Shown here: positions 41,126-48,793 of the stretch, piece by piece | Position numbering within the stretch: the first letter of the stretch is position 1 | Layout of the letters: each line of letters begins with the position of its first letter | Source: Methylomonas sp. AM2-LC | GTDB taxonomy: Bacteria > Pseudomonadota > Gammaproteobacteria > Methylococcales > Methylomonadaceae | Assembly: GCF_039904985.1 (NCBI RefSeq) | Contig: NZ_CP157005.1 | Location: 3,243,501 to 3,307,500, forward strand | Direction of reading: 5' to 3' | Length of the DNA: 64,000 bases | Position numbers and translations under genes: made by a program | Notes under the pieces: generated by a model | The model's input: only the letters and a program-made list of their open reading frames with translations | Database searches by the model: none | What the model was told of the DNA's origin: nothing

Positions 41126-43921
41126 ATGCTGAAAGTCTATGATGACAAAGAACTGAGTCGTAGTCGCCGAGTGCTAGTTTCTTTGCTGGCAAAACGGCTT
41201 AAAATTGCTGCCGGTCCCGAAGTGGCTAGCATAGTAGAAAAACTGCAACGTGATTTTAATGGCCTGATTCATGACAATGGCTCTACCAACCTTCATAAAC
41301 ATTTGCAAGACACCATAGAAGGCTTATCCCCGGAACTGACAGATAAAGTGGTACGTGCGTTTAATCTGTATTTTAGTTTGGTTAATATTGCCGAAGAATC
41401 TTATGCCTTAAAACTTAGACGTTCTTTAACCGAACACGGTGGGCATTATTGGCCCGGTTCTTTTCAGGACACCTTACTGTCAATGAAACAAGCCGGCGTA
41501 ACGGGCGATCAACTTCAGACTCTATGCAACGAATTATTATATTTACCTGTATTAACCGCTCATCCTACCGAATCAAAACGGAGAACGATCAAAGGCAGTT
41601 TGCGTAATATTTTCCTAACCTATGAAAAACTGACTGATCCCAGGCTAAAAGGTTATTATCGACAACAGGTTTTACAGACCTTAGAAAGCCAGATTCATCT
41701 TTTGTGGAAAACCGATGAAGTGCGGGCGCACAGTATGGGCGTGGTAGACGAAATTGAAACTGGTTTGTCTTATTTTCCTAGTTCATTATTTGCTGCCACG
41801 GCACAGGTTTACCGTAATTTTGAGAACGCTCTGCACGATGTTTATGGTAAAGAAGCCGAACGAATTCATCTGCCCAAATTTTTAAATTTTGGTTCATGGA
41901 TAGGGGGTGATCGTGATGGTAACCCCAATGTAAAACCTGAAACCACTGCATTGGCATTACGTTTGCAATCACGCACCGTATTGCAAGAATATATTCGCCG
42001 ATTGGCGGAACTTTGTGATCAGCTGTCTTTTTCTTATGGCTTATGCCAACCCAGCGTTGAATTTCTAGCCAGCCTGAAAGCGGATCAGGATTATATAGGC
42101 GAGGCGGTAAAAAGCCTGGAAGATCGTTATTTACAAGAACCTTACCGGCATAAACTGGTTATCATGAAACATCGCATGGAACATGCTTTGGCGCAGATAG
42201 AACAGTGTATAGAAACAGGCTCTGGCATGACGGCTGGCTATTTATATCCTTGTTCTACTTTTTTGGCCGATCTTAAGCTGATAAGCAATTCTTTAAATAC
42301 GCATGGCGATGCTGACATTGCTGCACTGGATTTGCAGGATTTGATCCACTTAGTCGAGACCTTTGGCTATCATTTAATGCAATTGGATGTTAGACAAGAA
42401 TCCACCCGCCACAGTCAGGCGGTTGCGGAAATACTTAATTTGGCATTGGGAATTGATTATCATCAATTAGATGAACAGGAAAGGCTGAATGTATTAAGTG
42501 AGGCCATAGGTGCGCCCGGCGGCTTGCTGTATGACAGAAACGATTTGTCAGCCGCAACTCGAGAAACACTGGATTTATTTCAAGTCGTTGCACAAATGCG
42601 CTCTGAATTAGGTGTAGCCTGTTTTGGTCGTTACGTGATTTCCATGACCCATGCTGCCAGCCATATTTTAGAAGTGTTACTGATGGCAACCCAATACGGC
42701 TTGGCGGGACGAATTGCGGGTCGTTGGTATTGCAGTATTGGCGTTAGCCCCTTATTTGAAACCATCGAAGATCTTAAACATATAGCTAGCGTTCTAAATA
42801 CCTTATTTGATGTACCCGCCTATCGGGAATTACTCAACGCGTCAGGTCAACGCCAGGAAATTATGCTGGGCTATTCGGACTCTTGTAAAGATGGTGGCAT
42901 TATCGCTTCGGGCTGGAACTTATATCAGGCGCAGCTGCAAATTATTGAGATTTGCGATCAACGTGGTATTAAATGCCGCTTATTTCACGGCCGCGGTGGT
43001 ACAGTGGGTCGCGGTGGCGGCCCTACCCACGAAGCCATACTTGCCCAGCCACCCGATACAGTACGCGGTCAAATCAAGTTTACCGAACAAGGTGAAATGT
43101 TGTTTTATCGCTATAACAATATGGAAACCGCTGTTTACGAACTCACATTGGGGATAACTGGATTAATCAAGGCCAGCACCACGCTAATCCAAGGCCCAGT
43201 GATGGACTATACCGCCTATCATCCCATGATGACGGAATTGGCGCGCATAGGTGAGCATAGTTTTAGGGAATTAACCGAACATACCAGCGATTTTCTGGAT
43301 TATTTTTACGAAGCCACCCCGGTTAGCGAGTTTGGTCAGCTTAATCTGGGATCACGCCCTTCGCATCGCAAACACCAGGATCGTTCTAAACAATCGGTAC
43401 GCGCCATCGCCTGGGTGTTTTCTTGGGCGCAATCACGACAAACCTTTCCGGCCTGGTATGGCTTGGGCAGCAGTCTATCAACTTGTTGTGCGGGTAAACC
43501 AGAACGCATGAAAACCATGCAAACCATGTATAAGGAATGGCCATTTTTTAGAAACTTACTCAGTAATGTGCAAATGGCTTTAAGCAAAACCGATATGGAT
43601 ATTGCCAAAGAATATGCTGGTTTGTGTGTGGACAGCAATGTTGGCAAACGCGTACATAAGCAAATTGCCCAGGAATATCAATTGTGTGTGGACTGGATAC
43701 TGGATATTGTGGGTGCCGAAGAATTGCTGGCAGACAATCCCATGCTGGCTACCTCGTTACGCAGCCGTAACAGTTATTTGGGGCCACTTAATTATATCCA
43801 GGTATCGTTATTGCGGCGGGTTAGAGCAGCGAGGGAAGCAAATCAGGAAGACGATATTAGTTTACGGGTATTACTACGCACCATCAATGCCATTGCGGCA
43901 GGGATGCGCAATACGGGTTGA
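41126..43921 (+). CDS. ppc: Phosphoenolpyruvate carboxylase
   Basis: 931 residues, typical length. Active-site motifs are LPVLTAHPTESKRRTIKGS with the catalytic His, GGDRDGNPNVKPE, FHGRGGTVGRGGGPTHEA, GYSDSCKDGG and the C-terminal NTG. It makes oxaloacetate from PEP and bicarbonate. A diverged second copy of its last codons and downstream region is found at 46850-46965. Confidence 0.97.
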   Translation: MLKVYDDKELSRSRRVLVSLLAKRLKIAAGPEVASIVEKLQRDFNGLIHDNGSTNLHKHLQDTIEGLSPELTDKVVRAFNLYFSLVNIAEESYALKLRRSLTEHGGHYWPGSFQDTLLSMKQAGVTGDQLQTLCNELLYLPVLTAHPTESKRRTIKGSLRNIFLTYEKLTDPRLKGYYRQQVLQTLESQIHLLWKTDEVRAHSMGVVDEIETGLSYFPSSLFAATAQVYRNFENALHDVYGKEAERIHLPKFLNFGSWIGGDRDGNPNVKPETTALALRLQSRTVLQEYIRRLAELCDQLSFSYGLCQPSVEFLASLKADQDYIGEAVKSLEDRYLQEPYRHKLVIMKHRMEHALAQIEQCIETGSGMTAGYLYPCSTFLADLKLISNSLNTHGDADIAALDLQDLIHLVETFGYHLMQLDVRQESTRHSQAVAEILNLALGIDYHQLDEQERLNVLSEAIGAPGGLLYDRNDLSAATRETLDLFQVVAQMRSELGVACFGRYVISMTHAASHILEVLLMATQYGLAGRIAGRWYCSIGVSPLFETIEDLKHIASVLNTLFDVPAYRELLNASGQRQEIMLGYSDSCKDGGIIASGWNLYQAQLQIIEICDQRGIKCRLFHGRGGTVGRGGGPTHEAILAQPPDTVRGQIKFTEQGEMLFYRYNNMETAVYELTLGITGLIKASTTLIQGPVMDYTAYHPMMTELARIGEHSFRELTEHTSDFLDYFYEATPVSEFGQLNLGSRPSHRKHQDRSKQSVRAIAWVFSWAQSRQTFPAWYGLGSSLSTCCAGKPERMKTMQTMYKEWPFFRNLLSNVQMALSKTDMDIAKEYAGLCVDSNVGKRVHKQIAQEYQLCVDWILDIVGAEELLADNPMLATSLRSRNSYLGPLNYIQVSLLRRVRAAREANQEDDISLRVLLRTINAIAAGMRNTG

Positions 43922-43929
43922 TAAAGTAT

Positions 43930-43957
43930 CCCGTATGGAGTGTATACACAATACGGG
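43930..43957 (+). terminator. Hairpin downstream of ppc
   Basis: CCCGTAT and ATACGGG form a 7-bp stem around a 14-nt loop, 9 bp after the ppc stop. No T-run follows. A second overlapping stem (GGGTGTC 43956-43962 with GACACCC 43978-43984) could compete. The first hairpin is exactly what is missing from the duplicate ppc tail at 46850. Confidence 0.4.
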
Positions 43958-44121
43958 GTGTCGGTTTTAATACAGCTGACACCCTACAAGTCATTTCCAT
44001 GTTTCGATAACCTTTAAACATCTTAGCTTCGATCCCCGGATTCCATTTCATTACATCCAGACTACATGCGGGTGAGTAACGAATTGATGGAGTGAAAGAT
44101 TAGAAAGCGTTACCATTTATC

Positions 44122-44154
44122 AACATTCGTTCTGATCATGTCGAAGCACGAACG
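44122..44154. repeat. REP-like repeat fragment at the 5' end of draT
   Basis: CGTTCTGATCATGTCGAAGC followed by ACGAACGG is a copy of the GTTCG...TGTCGAAG...CGAACGG type of intergenic repeat, related to the nested palindrome in 21613-21680. It is followed by a run of T residues. It supplies the upstream ATG of the draT frame. Confidence 0.55.
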
Positions 44155-45109
44155 GCCTTTTTTTCAATTTCAATCAACAAATTTTCATCATCAGCCTTGG
44201 AAATTTGGCTGTAGAAGCTTTTACAACGATTTATATTTAAACATGAGTAATAACTATCTGGGCGGCTATAGCAGTAATCTATTGGGTATATCTACGGCAT
44301 TTTTGGCCTGCGAAGGTTTTAATGTACAGCCAGGGGGATTACATATTGCTGGTACCCGCGAGGCAGCAGTCAGTTTGTTTGCGGCATTGACAAAACTGGT
44401 TGCCACAGGGCTTGGACAAACTGAACGTTCTGATGAAGAATTACCTGATAACAATACCAGCCTACGTTTGCATTGCGGGCGGTTGTTTCAGGCTTATATG
44501 TGCGATGTGTTTGGATATGAAGATGAACAGAAGTGTAAAGACGCCTCAGGACGGCGGCGTTACCGTAACAGTTATTTAAGTTTGATACAGGATTGGGGGC
44601 TGGATTCTAATAATGCACAGGCTGCGGTTTTGAAAGGTTGGGTGGAAAGCCGATTTGGTTTGTTTCCAAGTTTTCATAAACAGCCTATTAACAGTTTTAT
44701 GGGGCATGATTGGCTAATTTATTGCTCCGAAAAAATGCACAGCCGTTATCATAATAACTGTATTTATATGCAGTTGGATTTGTTGTACGAATATTGCCAA
44801 TGGGTAATAGAGCAGCTGCATTACCCTGCCCGCTCTCACAAGACTCTGTATCGCGGAGTAAATACACTGACTGATTTGCGCGAATACCTTGATGAAACAG
44901 GCCCGTATCAGGTGCTAAAATTTAACAGTTTAGTTTCTTTTACCGATAGACGCAGTATTGCAAGCGAATTTGGTGCTTATATTCTGGAAGTGCAAGTACC
45001 CATGTCGAAACTGATGTTTTTTAACGAATTGTTACCGCAACATGCTTTACATGGCGAAGCTGAATATCTGGTGATTGGTGGTGATTATCGGGTACGGGTA
45101 TTGCGCTAA
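44138..45109 (+). CDS. draT: NAD+--dinitrogen-reductase ADP-D-ribosyltransferase DraT
   Basis: 323 residues from 44138, or 288 from the ATG at 44243 (MSNNYLGGYSSNLLGIS), which fits the usual DraT length better. Family signatures are NLLGISTAFLACEGFNVQPG, NAQAAVLKGWVESRFGLFP, HNNCIYMQLDLLYEYCQWV and the C-terminal GEAEYLVIGGDYRV. DraT switches off nitrogenase by ADP-ribosylating an Arg of NifH when ammonium or darkness/energy stress appears. draG follows after 80 bp. No nif genes are in the window. Neither start has a strong ribosome-binding site, and the upstream ATG lies within a repeat. Confidence 0.9.
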   Translation: MSKHERPFFQFQSTNFHHQPWKFGCRSFYNDLYLNMSNNYLGGYSSNLLGISTAFLACEGFNVQPGGLHIAGTREAAVSLFAALTKLVATGLGQTERSDEELPDNNTSLRLHCGRLFQAYMCDVFGYEDEQKCKDASGRRRYRNSYLSLIQDWGLDSNNAQAAVLKGWVESRFGLFPSFHKQPINSFMGHDWLIYCSEKMHSRYHNNCIYMQLDLLYEYCQWVIEQLHYPARSHKTLYRGVNTLTDLREYLDETGPYQVLKFNSLVSFTDRRSIASEFGAYILEVQVPMSKLMFFNELLPQHALHGEAEYLVIGGDYRVRVLR

Positions 45110-45189
45110 GCGTTTATTGATCTAAGCGGCACCACATTTATGGCTTGCCGATACAGCCAGATAAATATCATTCTTTTTTAGGAACCAAT

Positions 45190-46077
45190 ATGCCACAAAC
45201 TTTAAATGATCGGGTATTGGCTGCGTATCTGGGATTTGCATGCGGAGATGCGTTGGGGGCAACAGTCGAGTTTATGCGGCCTAAACAGATACAACAGCGT
45301 TATGGTGTACATAAAGACATTATAGGCGGTGGCTGGCTGGGATTGACTGCTGGTGAGGTAACGGATGATACACAAATGACACTGGCACTTGGGCAGGCTG
45401 TGCTAGAACAAGGGCGCTGGGATATTAAAGCCATTGCCGATCAGTTTATACAATGGCTGGATACTAATCCGCCTGATGTGGGAAATACCGTACGGCGTGG
45501 TTTGTTACGTTATCGTACTACTGGCGAATTATTTACTACACCCAATGAGAAGGATGCCGGAAATGGCGCTTGTATGCGCAATTTGCCGGTAGTGTTGCTC
45601 ACTTTGCAGCAACAACACACTTTTCATGAATGGAGTTTGCAACAATGTCATCTGACGCATAACCATCCGCTTTCAGATGCCGCAACCTTGGCTTTAGGGG
45701 CAATGCTGAGGCATTTGTTGTTGGCAGAAGATGGGGTGGCTCGGTGTCAATTTGAGGCTAATCGCTTGCTGCATATTCATCCAGAATTTAGTTATACCCC
45801 CTACCCCGGCAAAGCGTCTGCTTATATAGTGGATACAATACAGACTGTGCTACATTATTTTTTTAGCACCCACAGTTTTGAGGAATGTGTGGTTGCTACC
45901 GTTAATCAGGGCGATGATGCAGATACCACTGGCGCACTCGCAGGTATGCTGGCAGGTGCTTATTACGGCCTGGAACACATTCCGAAACGCTGGTTAAATC
46001 AATTGGATAAGAACATTGTCACCCAAATTCGTCATCAATCTATTGCGCTGCGACAAATTAACAAACTTCAGGCATAA
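45190..46077 (+). CDS. draG: ADP-ribosyl-[dinitrogen reductase] hydrolase DraG
   Basis: 295 residues from the ATG at 45190, chosen because AGGAA lies 5 bases upstream; a longer frame from 45145 adds 15 residues. The binuclear metal motifs are GEVTDDTQMTLALG near the N-terminus and VNQGDDADTTGALAGMLAG near the C-terminus. DraG removes the ADP-ribose that DraT puts on nitrogenase reductase, restoring activity. The pair implies the organism fixes nitrogen. Confidence 0.92.
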   Translation: MPQTLNDRVLAAYLGFACGDALGATVEFMRPKQIQQRYGVHKDIIGGGWLGLTAGEVTDDTQMTLALGQAVLEQGRWDIKAIADQFIQWLDTNPPDVGNTVRRGLLRYRTTGELFTTPNEKDAGNGACMRNLPVVLLTLQQQHTFHEWSLQQCHLTHNHPLSDAATLALGAMLRHLLLAEDGVARCQFEANRLLHIHPEFSYTPYPGKASAYIVDTIQTVLHYFFSTHSFEECVVATVNQGDDADTTGALAGMLAGAYYGLEHIPKRWLNQLDKNIVTQIRHQSIALRQINKLQA

Positions 46078-46156
46078 AGAACGAACATGAAGCATGATTT
46101 AAATCACATTGCCAGACTACATAGTAGCCGTAGGTGTAACCCAATATTTGTCTAAT

Positions 46157-46174
46157 TATACAAAATATTGTATA
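46157..46174 (+). promoter_or_regulatory. Palindromic operator before the toxin-antitoxin pair
   Basis: TATACAA and TTGTATA are perfect 7-bp arms separated by 4 bases, ending 8 bp before the toxin ATG. Autorepression by the antitoxin HTH protein is the likely use. Confidence 0.55.
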
Positions 46175-46182
46175 TTTGAAGT

Positions 46183-46518
46183 ATGAAAAACCTAAAGCCA
46201 ATCGAATTCTGCGGCAGCTCTCTTGACGATCTTCGTGCTTTTCCAATTACGGCTCGGCGTGAAGCAGGTCATCAACTCGACCAAGTACAGAACGGACAAG
46301 AGCCGGACGATTGGAAGCCCCTAAATACCGTGGGGCAAGGGGTAAAAGAAATTCGGATTCGAGATGCCTCTGGAGCATTCCGAGTCATCTATGTAGCCAA
46401 GTTTACCGATGCCGTCTACGTTCTTCATTGCTTCCAGAAGAAAACAGAAAAAACAAGCAAAGCTGATTTAGACTTAGCAGCGAAACGTTACCGGGAATTA
46501 TTGAAGGAGAAAGGCTAA
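46183..46518 (+). CDS. higB: RelE/HigB-type toxin (Gp49-like)
   Basis: 111 residues. The frame matches the Gp49-like/DUF891 branch of the RelE superfamily (VGQGVKEIRIRDASGAFRVI, AVYVLHCFQKKTEKTSKADL). Such toxins cut mRNA at the ribosome. The toxin-first order and the one-base overlap with the HTH gene (TAATG) are typical of higBA loci. Confidence 0.85.
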   Translation: MKNLKPIEFCGSSLDDLRAFPITARREAGHQLDQVQNGQEPDDWKPLNTVGQGVKEIRIRDASGAFRVIYVAKFTDAVYVLHCFQKKTEKTSKADLDLAAKRYRELLKEKG

Positions 46519-46799
46519 TGAGCAACCAACAATTTGCCAGTGTCTGGGATGCAATTGAAGATACCCAGGAAAACGCGGAAAACATGAAATTGCGCTCCAT
46601 TCTCATGATGGCGTTAAAAAATCATATTATTAACACTGGAATAAGTCAGGCAGAAGCCGCAAAGCATCTCGGTATAACTCAGCCGCGAGTTTCCGACCTG
46701 ATGCGTGGCAAGATTAACCTATTTGGCCTTGATGCACTGGTAAACATGGCAACAGCAGCCGGACTGCATTTAGAATTACGGATACTTGATGCTGCTTAG
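46518..46799 (+). CDS. higA: HigA-type antitoxin, XRE-family HTH
   Basis: 93 residues. The HTH is GISQAEAAKHLGITQPRVSD followed by LMRGKINLFGLDALVNM. It should neutralise the upstream toxin and repress the operon through the nearby palindrome. It is the last gene before the duplicated ppc tail and the retroelement module. Confidence 0.86.
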   Translation: MSNQQFASVWDAIEDTQENAENMKLRSILMMALKNHIINTGISQAEAAKHLGITQPRVSDLMRGKINLFGLDALVNMATAAGLHLELRILDAA

Positions 46800-46849
46800 A
46801 GCTTTAGCCAAAGGATGCGGTTCGTTCTTCACCACATCCTGCCAGCTCT

Positions 46850-46965
46850 GCGGACGATTAATGCTATTGCGGTGGGAATGAAAAATACGGGTGCCAGCCT
46901 TAAAACAGCAGACACTTCGAAAATATTTACAATGTTTGGATAACCCTTAAACACATTAGCTACGA
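46850..46965 (+). pseudogene. Diverged duplicate of the ppc 3' end and downstream region
   Basis: The plus strand encodes LRTINAIAVGMKNTG, matching the end of PEP carboxylase (LRTINAIAAGMRNTG at 43872-43918). The following about 75 bp match the ppc downstream region position by position (shared ATGTTT-GATAACC-TTAAACA-TTAGCT-CGATC). Relative to ppc it lacks about 41 bp between two AATACGGG repeats, which includes the ppc hairpin. draT, draG and higBA lie between the two copies. Confidence 0.75.
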
Positions 46966-47124
46966 TCTGTAGCGCCAGCGTACTCGCGGTATTAAGTAGC
47001 CAACCAACCTTTGACTAAACTAAGCCAATATAAGTAAACTGTAGGTATTGGACAGCTGGTCTATTCAAAGCACCACTAAATCGGCTAAGCCACCCCGTGA
47101 TTTAGCTTAGCATTATCGCGGCTA
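46957..47124. repeat. MITE-like element A, left flank of the retroelement module
   Basis: 168 bp with imperfect inverted ends (TAGCTACGAT and ATCGCGGCTA). It is closely similar along its length to element B (55057-55222): shared TGTAGCGCCAGCGTA, AAGTAGCCAA, CAATATAAGTAAACT, CTATTCAAAGCACCA. The two lie in the same orientation on either side of the module. No transposase gene is inside. Confidence 0.8.
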
Positions 47125-47212
47125 TGCAGGCTAACAGAGAAATAGCCGCACAACTAGCACGCCAGCTTAATAGTGACCCACAGCCCTGGCAACCCGTCCT
47201 CCGCTTGTGCCC

Positions 47213-47233
47213 CACGCGCTACCGCCGCGCGTG
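47213..47233 (-). promoter_or_regulatory. Hairpin downstream of VR1
   Basis: Plus-strand CACGCGC and GCGCGTG form a 7-bp perfect stem with a 7-nt loop, 46 nt beyond the end of VR1 (47280). The same structure lies 47 nt beyond VR2 and none follows TR. DGR target genes are known to need such a hairpin or cruciform for homing. Confidence 0.75.
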
Positions 47234-47271
47234 TCCCAAGCGGCTGCCGGATTGCCGCCTGCCTGACTGGC

Positions 47272-48069
47272 TCACTGACCTCGGGACAGGCGAAAACCGA
47301 TGCGCTGGGAAGCGTAGTCAGGATGGTCGTAGAAACGGAAGGCGGAACGGCAGATCCTGCCATTGAAGTTCCACGACCCACCGCGCAACACACGGGCAGC
47401 GCCACTGTCTTCGCCTGTTGGATCGGTTGCTTGGTCGGGTATATATTTGCCATAATAATCTAGACACCATTCCAAAACATTGCCGTGCATTTCGTACAAA
47501 CCCCAGGCATTAGGCGGCAGGGTTTTTACTTCCACGGTTTGCTCTCGATACTCACTGACAGGTCCATTGTTATAGGGAAATTGTCCATCATAATTGACCT
47601 GACTGGCATCAATCTGCTGACCAAAATAAAACGGTGTTTTTGTGCCAGCACGGCAAGCATATTCCCACTGAGCCTCGGTGGGCAAGCACAAAGCCAATTC
47701 GGGTTTAATTTGGTTCAGGATGTTAATAAAGGCATTGGCATCGTCCCAGCTTACAGTTTCTACAGGTTTATTTTCACCTTTAAATTTGCTGGGGTTATTT
47801 TGCATCACTGATTGCCATAAGGCTTGGGTGACAGTAGTATCAGCCAACCAAAAGCCCTTGGTTAACAGGACACTATGTTGGGTTTCATCATCTTCTCTTT
47901 GTGATTCGTCTTCTGGAGAACCCATCAAAAAACTACCCGGCTCTATCCAGCGAAAAACCTGCTTTATACCTTTGTAGCTAAAAGCCATCCACAAACCGAA
48001 TTGGTCTTGTCCCCAACCAGAAGCCCAAGGTTCGGGGAATTGTGTGGGGTAAACTTTGGGGTTAGGCAT
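47272..48069 (-). CDS. DGR variable protein 1: FGE/SUMF1-fold (C-type-lectin-like) protein
   Basis: 265 residues forming one formylglycine-generating-enzyme-like domain (FRWIEPGSFLMGSPEDE, KPVETVSWDDANAFI, LPTEAQWEYACRAGT, NAWGLYEMHGNVLEWCLDYY, RVLRGGSWNFNGRICRSAFR, GFRLSRG). The active-site Cys pair of true FGE enzymes is not conserved, so it is probably a binding protein. Residues 223-263 are encoded by VR1. The stop follows VR1 by 6 bp. The gene begins 13 bp after the open stretch that follows TR, where a reverse transcriptase gene would normally lie. Confidence 0.93.
   Translation of the reverse strand: MPNPKVYPTQFPEPWASGWGQDQFGLWMAFSYKGIKQVFRWIEPGSFLMGSPEDESQREDDETQHSVLLTKGFWLADTTVTQALWQSVMQNNPSKFKGENKPVETVSWDDANAFINILNQIKPELALCLPTEAQWEYACRAGTKTPFYFGQQIDASQVNYDGQFPYNNGPVSEYREQTVEVKTLPPNAWGLYEMHGNVLEWCLDYYGKYIPDQATDPTGEDSGAARVLRGGSWNFNGRICRSAFRFYDHPDYASQRIGFRLSRGQ
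47280..47403 (-). repeat. DGR variable repeat VR1
   Basis: 124 bp aligned without gaps to the template repeat 48231-48354. Reading on the minus strand, VR1 differs at 15 of the 29 TR adenines (for example AAC to GCC, TTC, ATC, TCC and CGC) and at one other position (TR T, VR C). It ends in the invariant GGTTTTCGCCTGTCCCGAG, the presumed initiation-of-homing site. It encodes the ligand-binding face of variable protein 1. Confidence 0.95.
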
Positions 48070-48230
48070 AATAGTGTTAATTTATAAATAGGCGGCCGAC
48101 CAATGGGCGTTCAATACTGACGTAATTTTACTAGCGCAACTGGCGGCCTTGGTTTTTGCCTGTCTGGTAAACTTTAGACAGGACTGGATGCAAGCCTGGT
48201 CATATGCACTCTTTCCAACAGTACAGTGAG

Positions 48231-48354
48231 CTCGGGACAGGCGAAAACCGATGTTCTGGTTAGCGTTGTCAGGATGGTTGTAGTTACGGTTGGCGGAACG
48301 GCAGTTCCTGCCATTGTTGTTCCACGACCCACCGCACAACACACGGTTAGCGCC
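48231..48354 (-). repeat. DGR template repeat (TR)
   Basis: 124 bp, minus strand, carrying 29 adenines, most of them in AAC codons (in-frame reading GGSWNNNGRNCRSANRNYN). It begins 25 bp after the stop of the HRDC gene and ends about 160 bp before variable protein 1. It is non-protein-coding in function: the RNA serves as template for adenine-mutagenised cDNA. The bases immediately after CGAG are CTCACTG, against GTCA in the VRs, a typical IMH*/IMH difference. No hairpin follows. An open frame through it (48082-48375) is fortuitous. Confidence 0.93.
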
Positions 48355-48379
48355 AATATGGCATACACCCAACATTATT

Positions 48380-48793
48380 TTATACCAAAATCGGCGGATG
48401 TACGCTTAAGTTTTGTTTACGCCAACCTTTGGTTGTAATCCGCTGTTGTATCATCACCGCTAGTTGTTCATTAGTAAACAAGGCATAGGGTGGCACGTTT
48501 TGCTGTTCTGCTAAATCTTTCCTAAAATTCCGCAATTCAACATACAAGGCAAAATCAACTTCGCTTAAAATCTGTTTATAATCAACCGTAGCTTTGGCAC
48601 TGCTATTTATGGCTGTAGAAGGAACCCCATCACCCTCTAGCCAGGCAATACAAAACGACCAAAAGCTGTTAGCACCGTCCATTACCAAATGTTTTTCGAT
48701 AAAACTAATTCGATGACTACTACAAAACGCATTTAACTGGCTTTCTATAGATTCTGGATTTGTAGCGGGTATGGCGAAAAATTTGTATTTCAT
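48380..48793 (-). CDS. DGR accessory protein with HRDC domain
   Basis: 137 residues. The N-terminal half (MKYKFFAIPATNPESIESQL, DGANSFWSFCIAWLEG) resembles the leader of HRDC proteins found next to DGR reverse transcriptases. The C-terminal half is an HRDC domain (VDFALYVELRNFRKDLAEQQ, NVPPYALFTNEQLAVMIQQR). HRDC proteins replace Avd in a subset of DGRs and are thought to help the reverse transcriptase/RNA complex. The start overlaps the stop of the 1016-residue variable protein by 4 bp. TR follows 25 bp after its stop, so the usual order accessory-TR is kept while the reverse transcriptase is missing. Confidence 0.85.
   Translation of the reverse strand: MKYKFFAIPATNPESIESQLNAFCSSHRISFIEKHLVMDGANSFWSFCIAWLEGDGVPSTAINSSAKATVDYKQILSEVDFALYVELRNFRKDLAEQQNVPPYALFTNEQLAVMIQQRITTKGWRKQNLSVHPPILV

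Noticed and set aside
47124..47463. Plus-strand frames opposite VR1
   Set aside because: Shadow frames of the variable protein and hairpin region, with no ribosome-binding site and no family match.
47272..48069. Active formylglycine-generating enzyme (sulfatase maturation)
   Set aside because: The catalytic Cys pair is not conserved, no sulfatase is nearby, and the tip is DGR-diversified, pointing to a binding role.
48082..48375. Open frame through the template repeat, looking like an FGE-domain fragment gene
   Set aside because: It lacks the rest of the FGE domain, has no ribosome-binding site, and its Asn-rich reading is explained by the adenine-rich TR.
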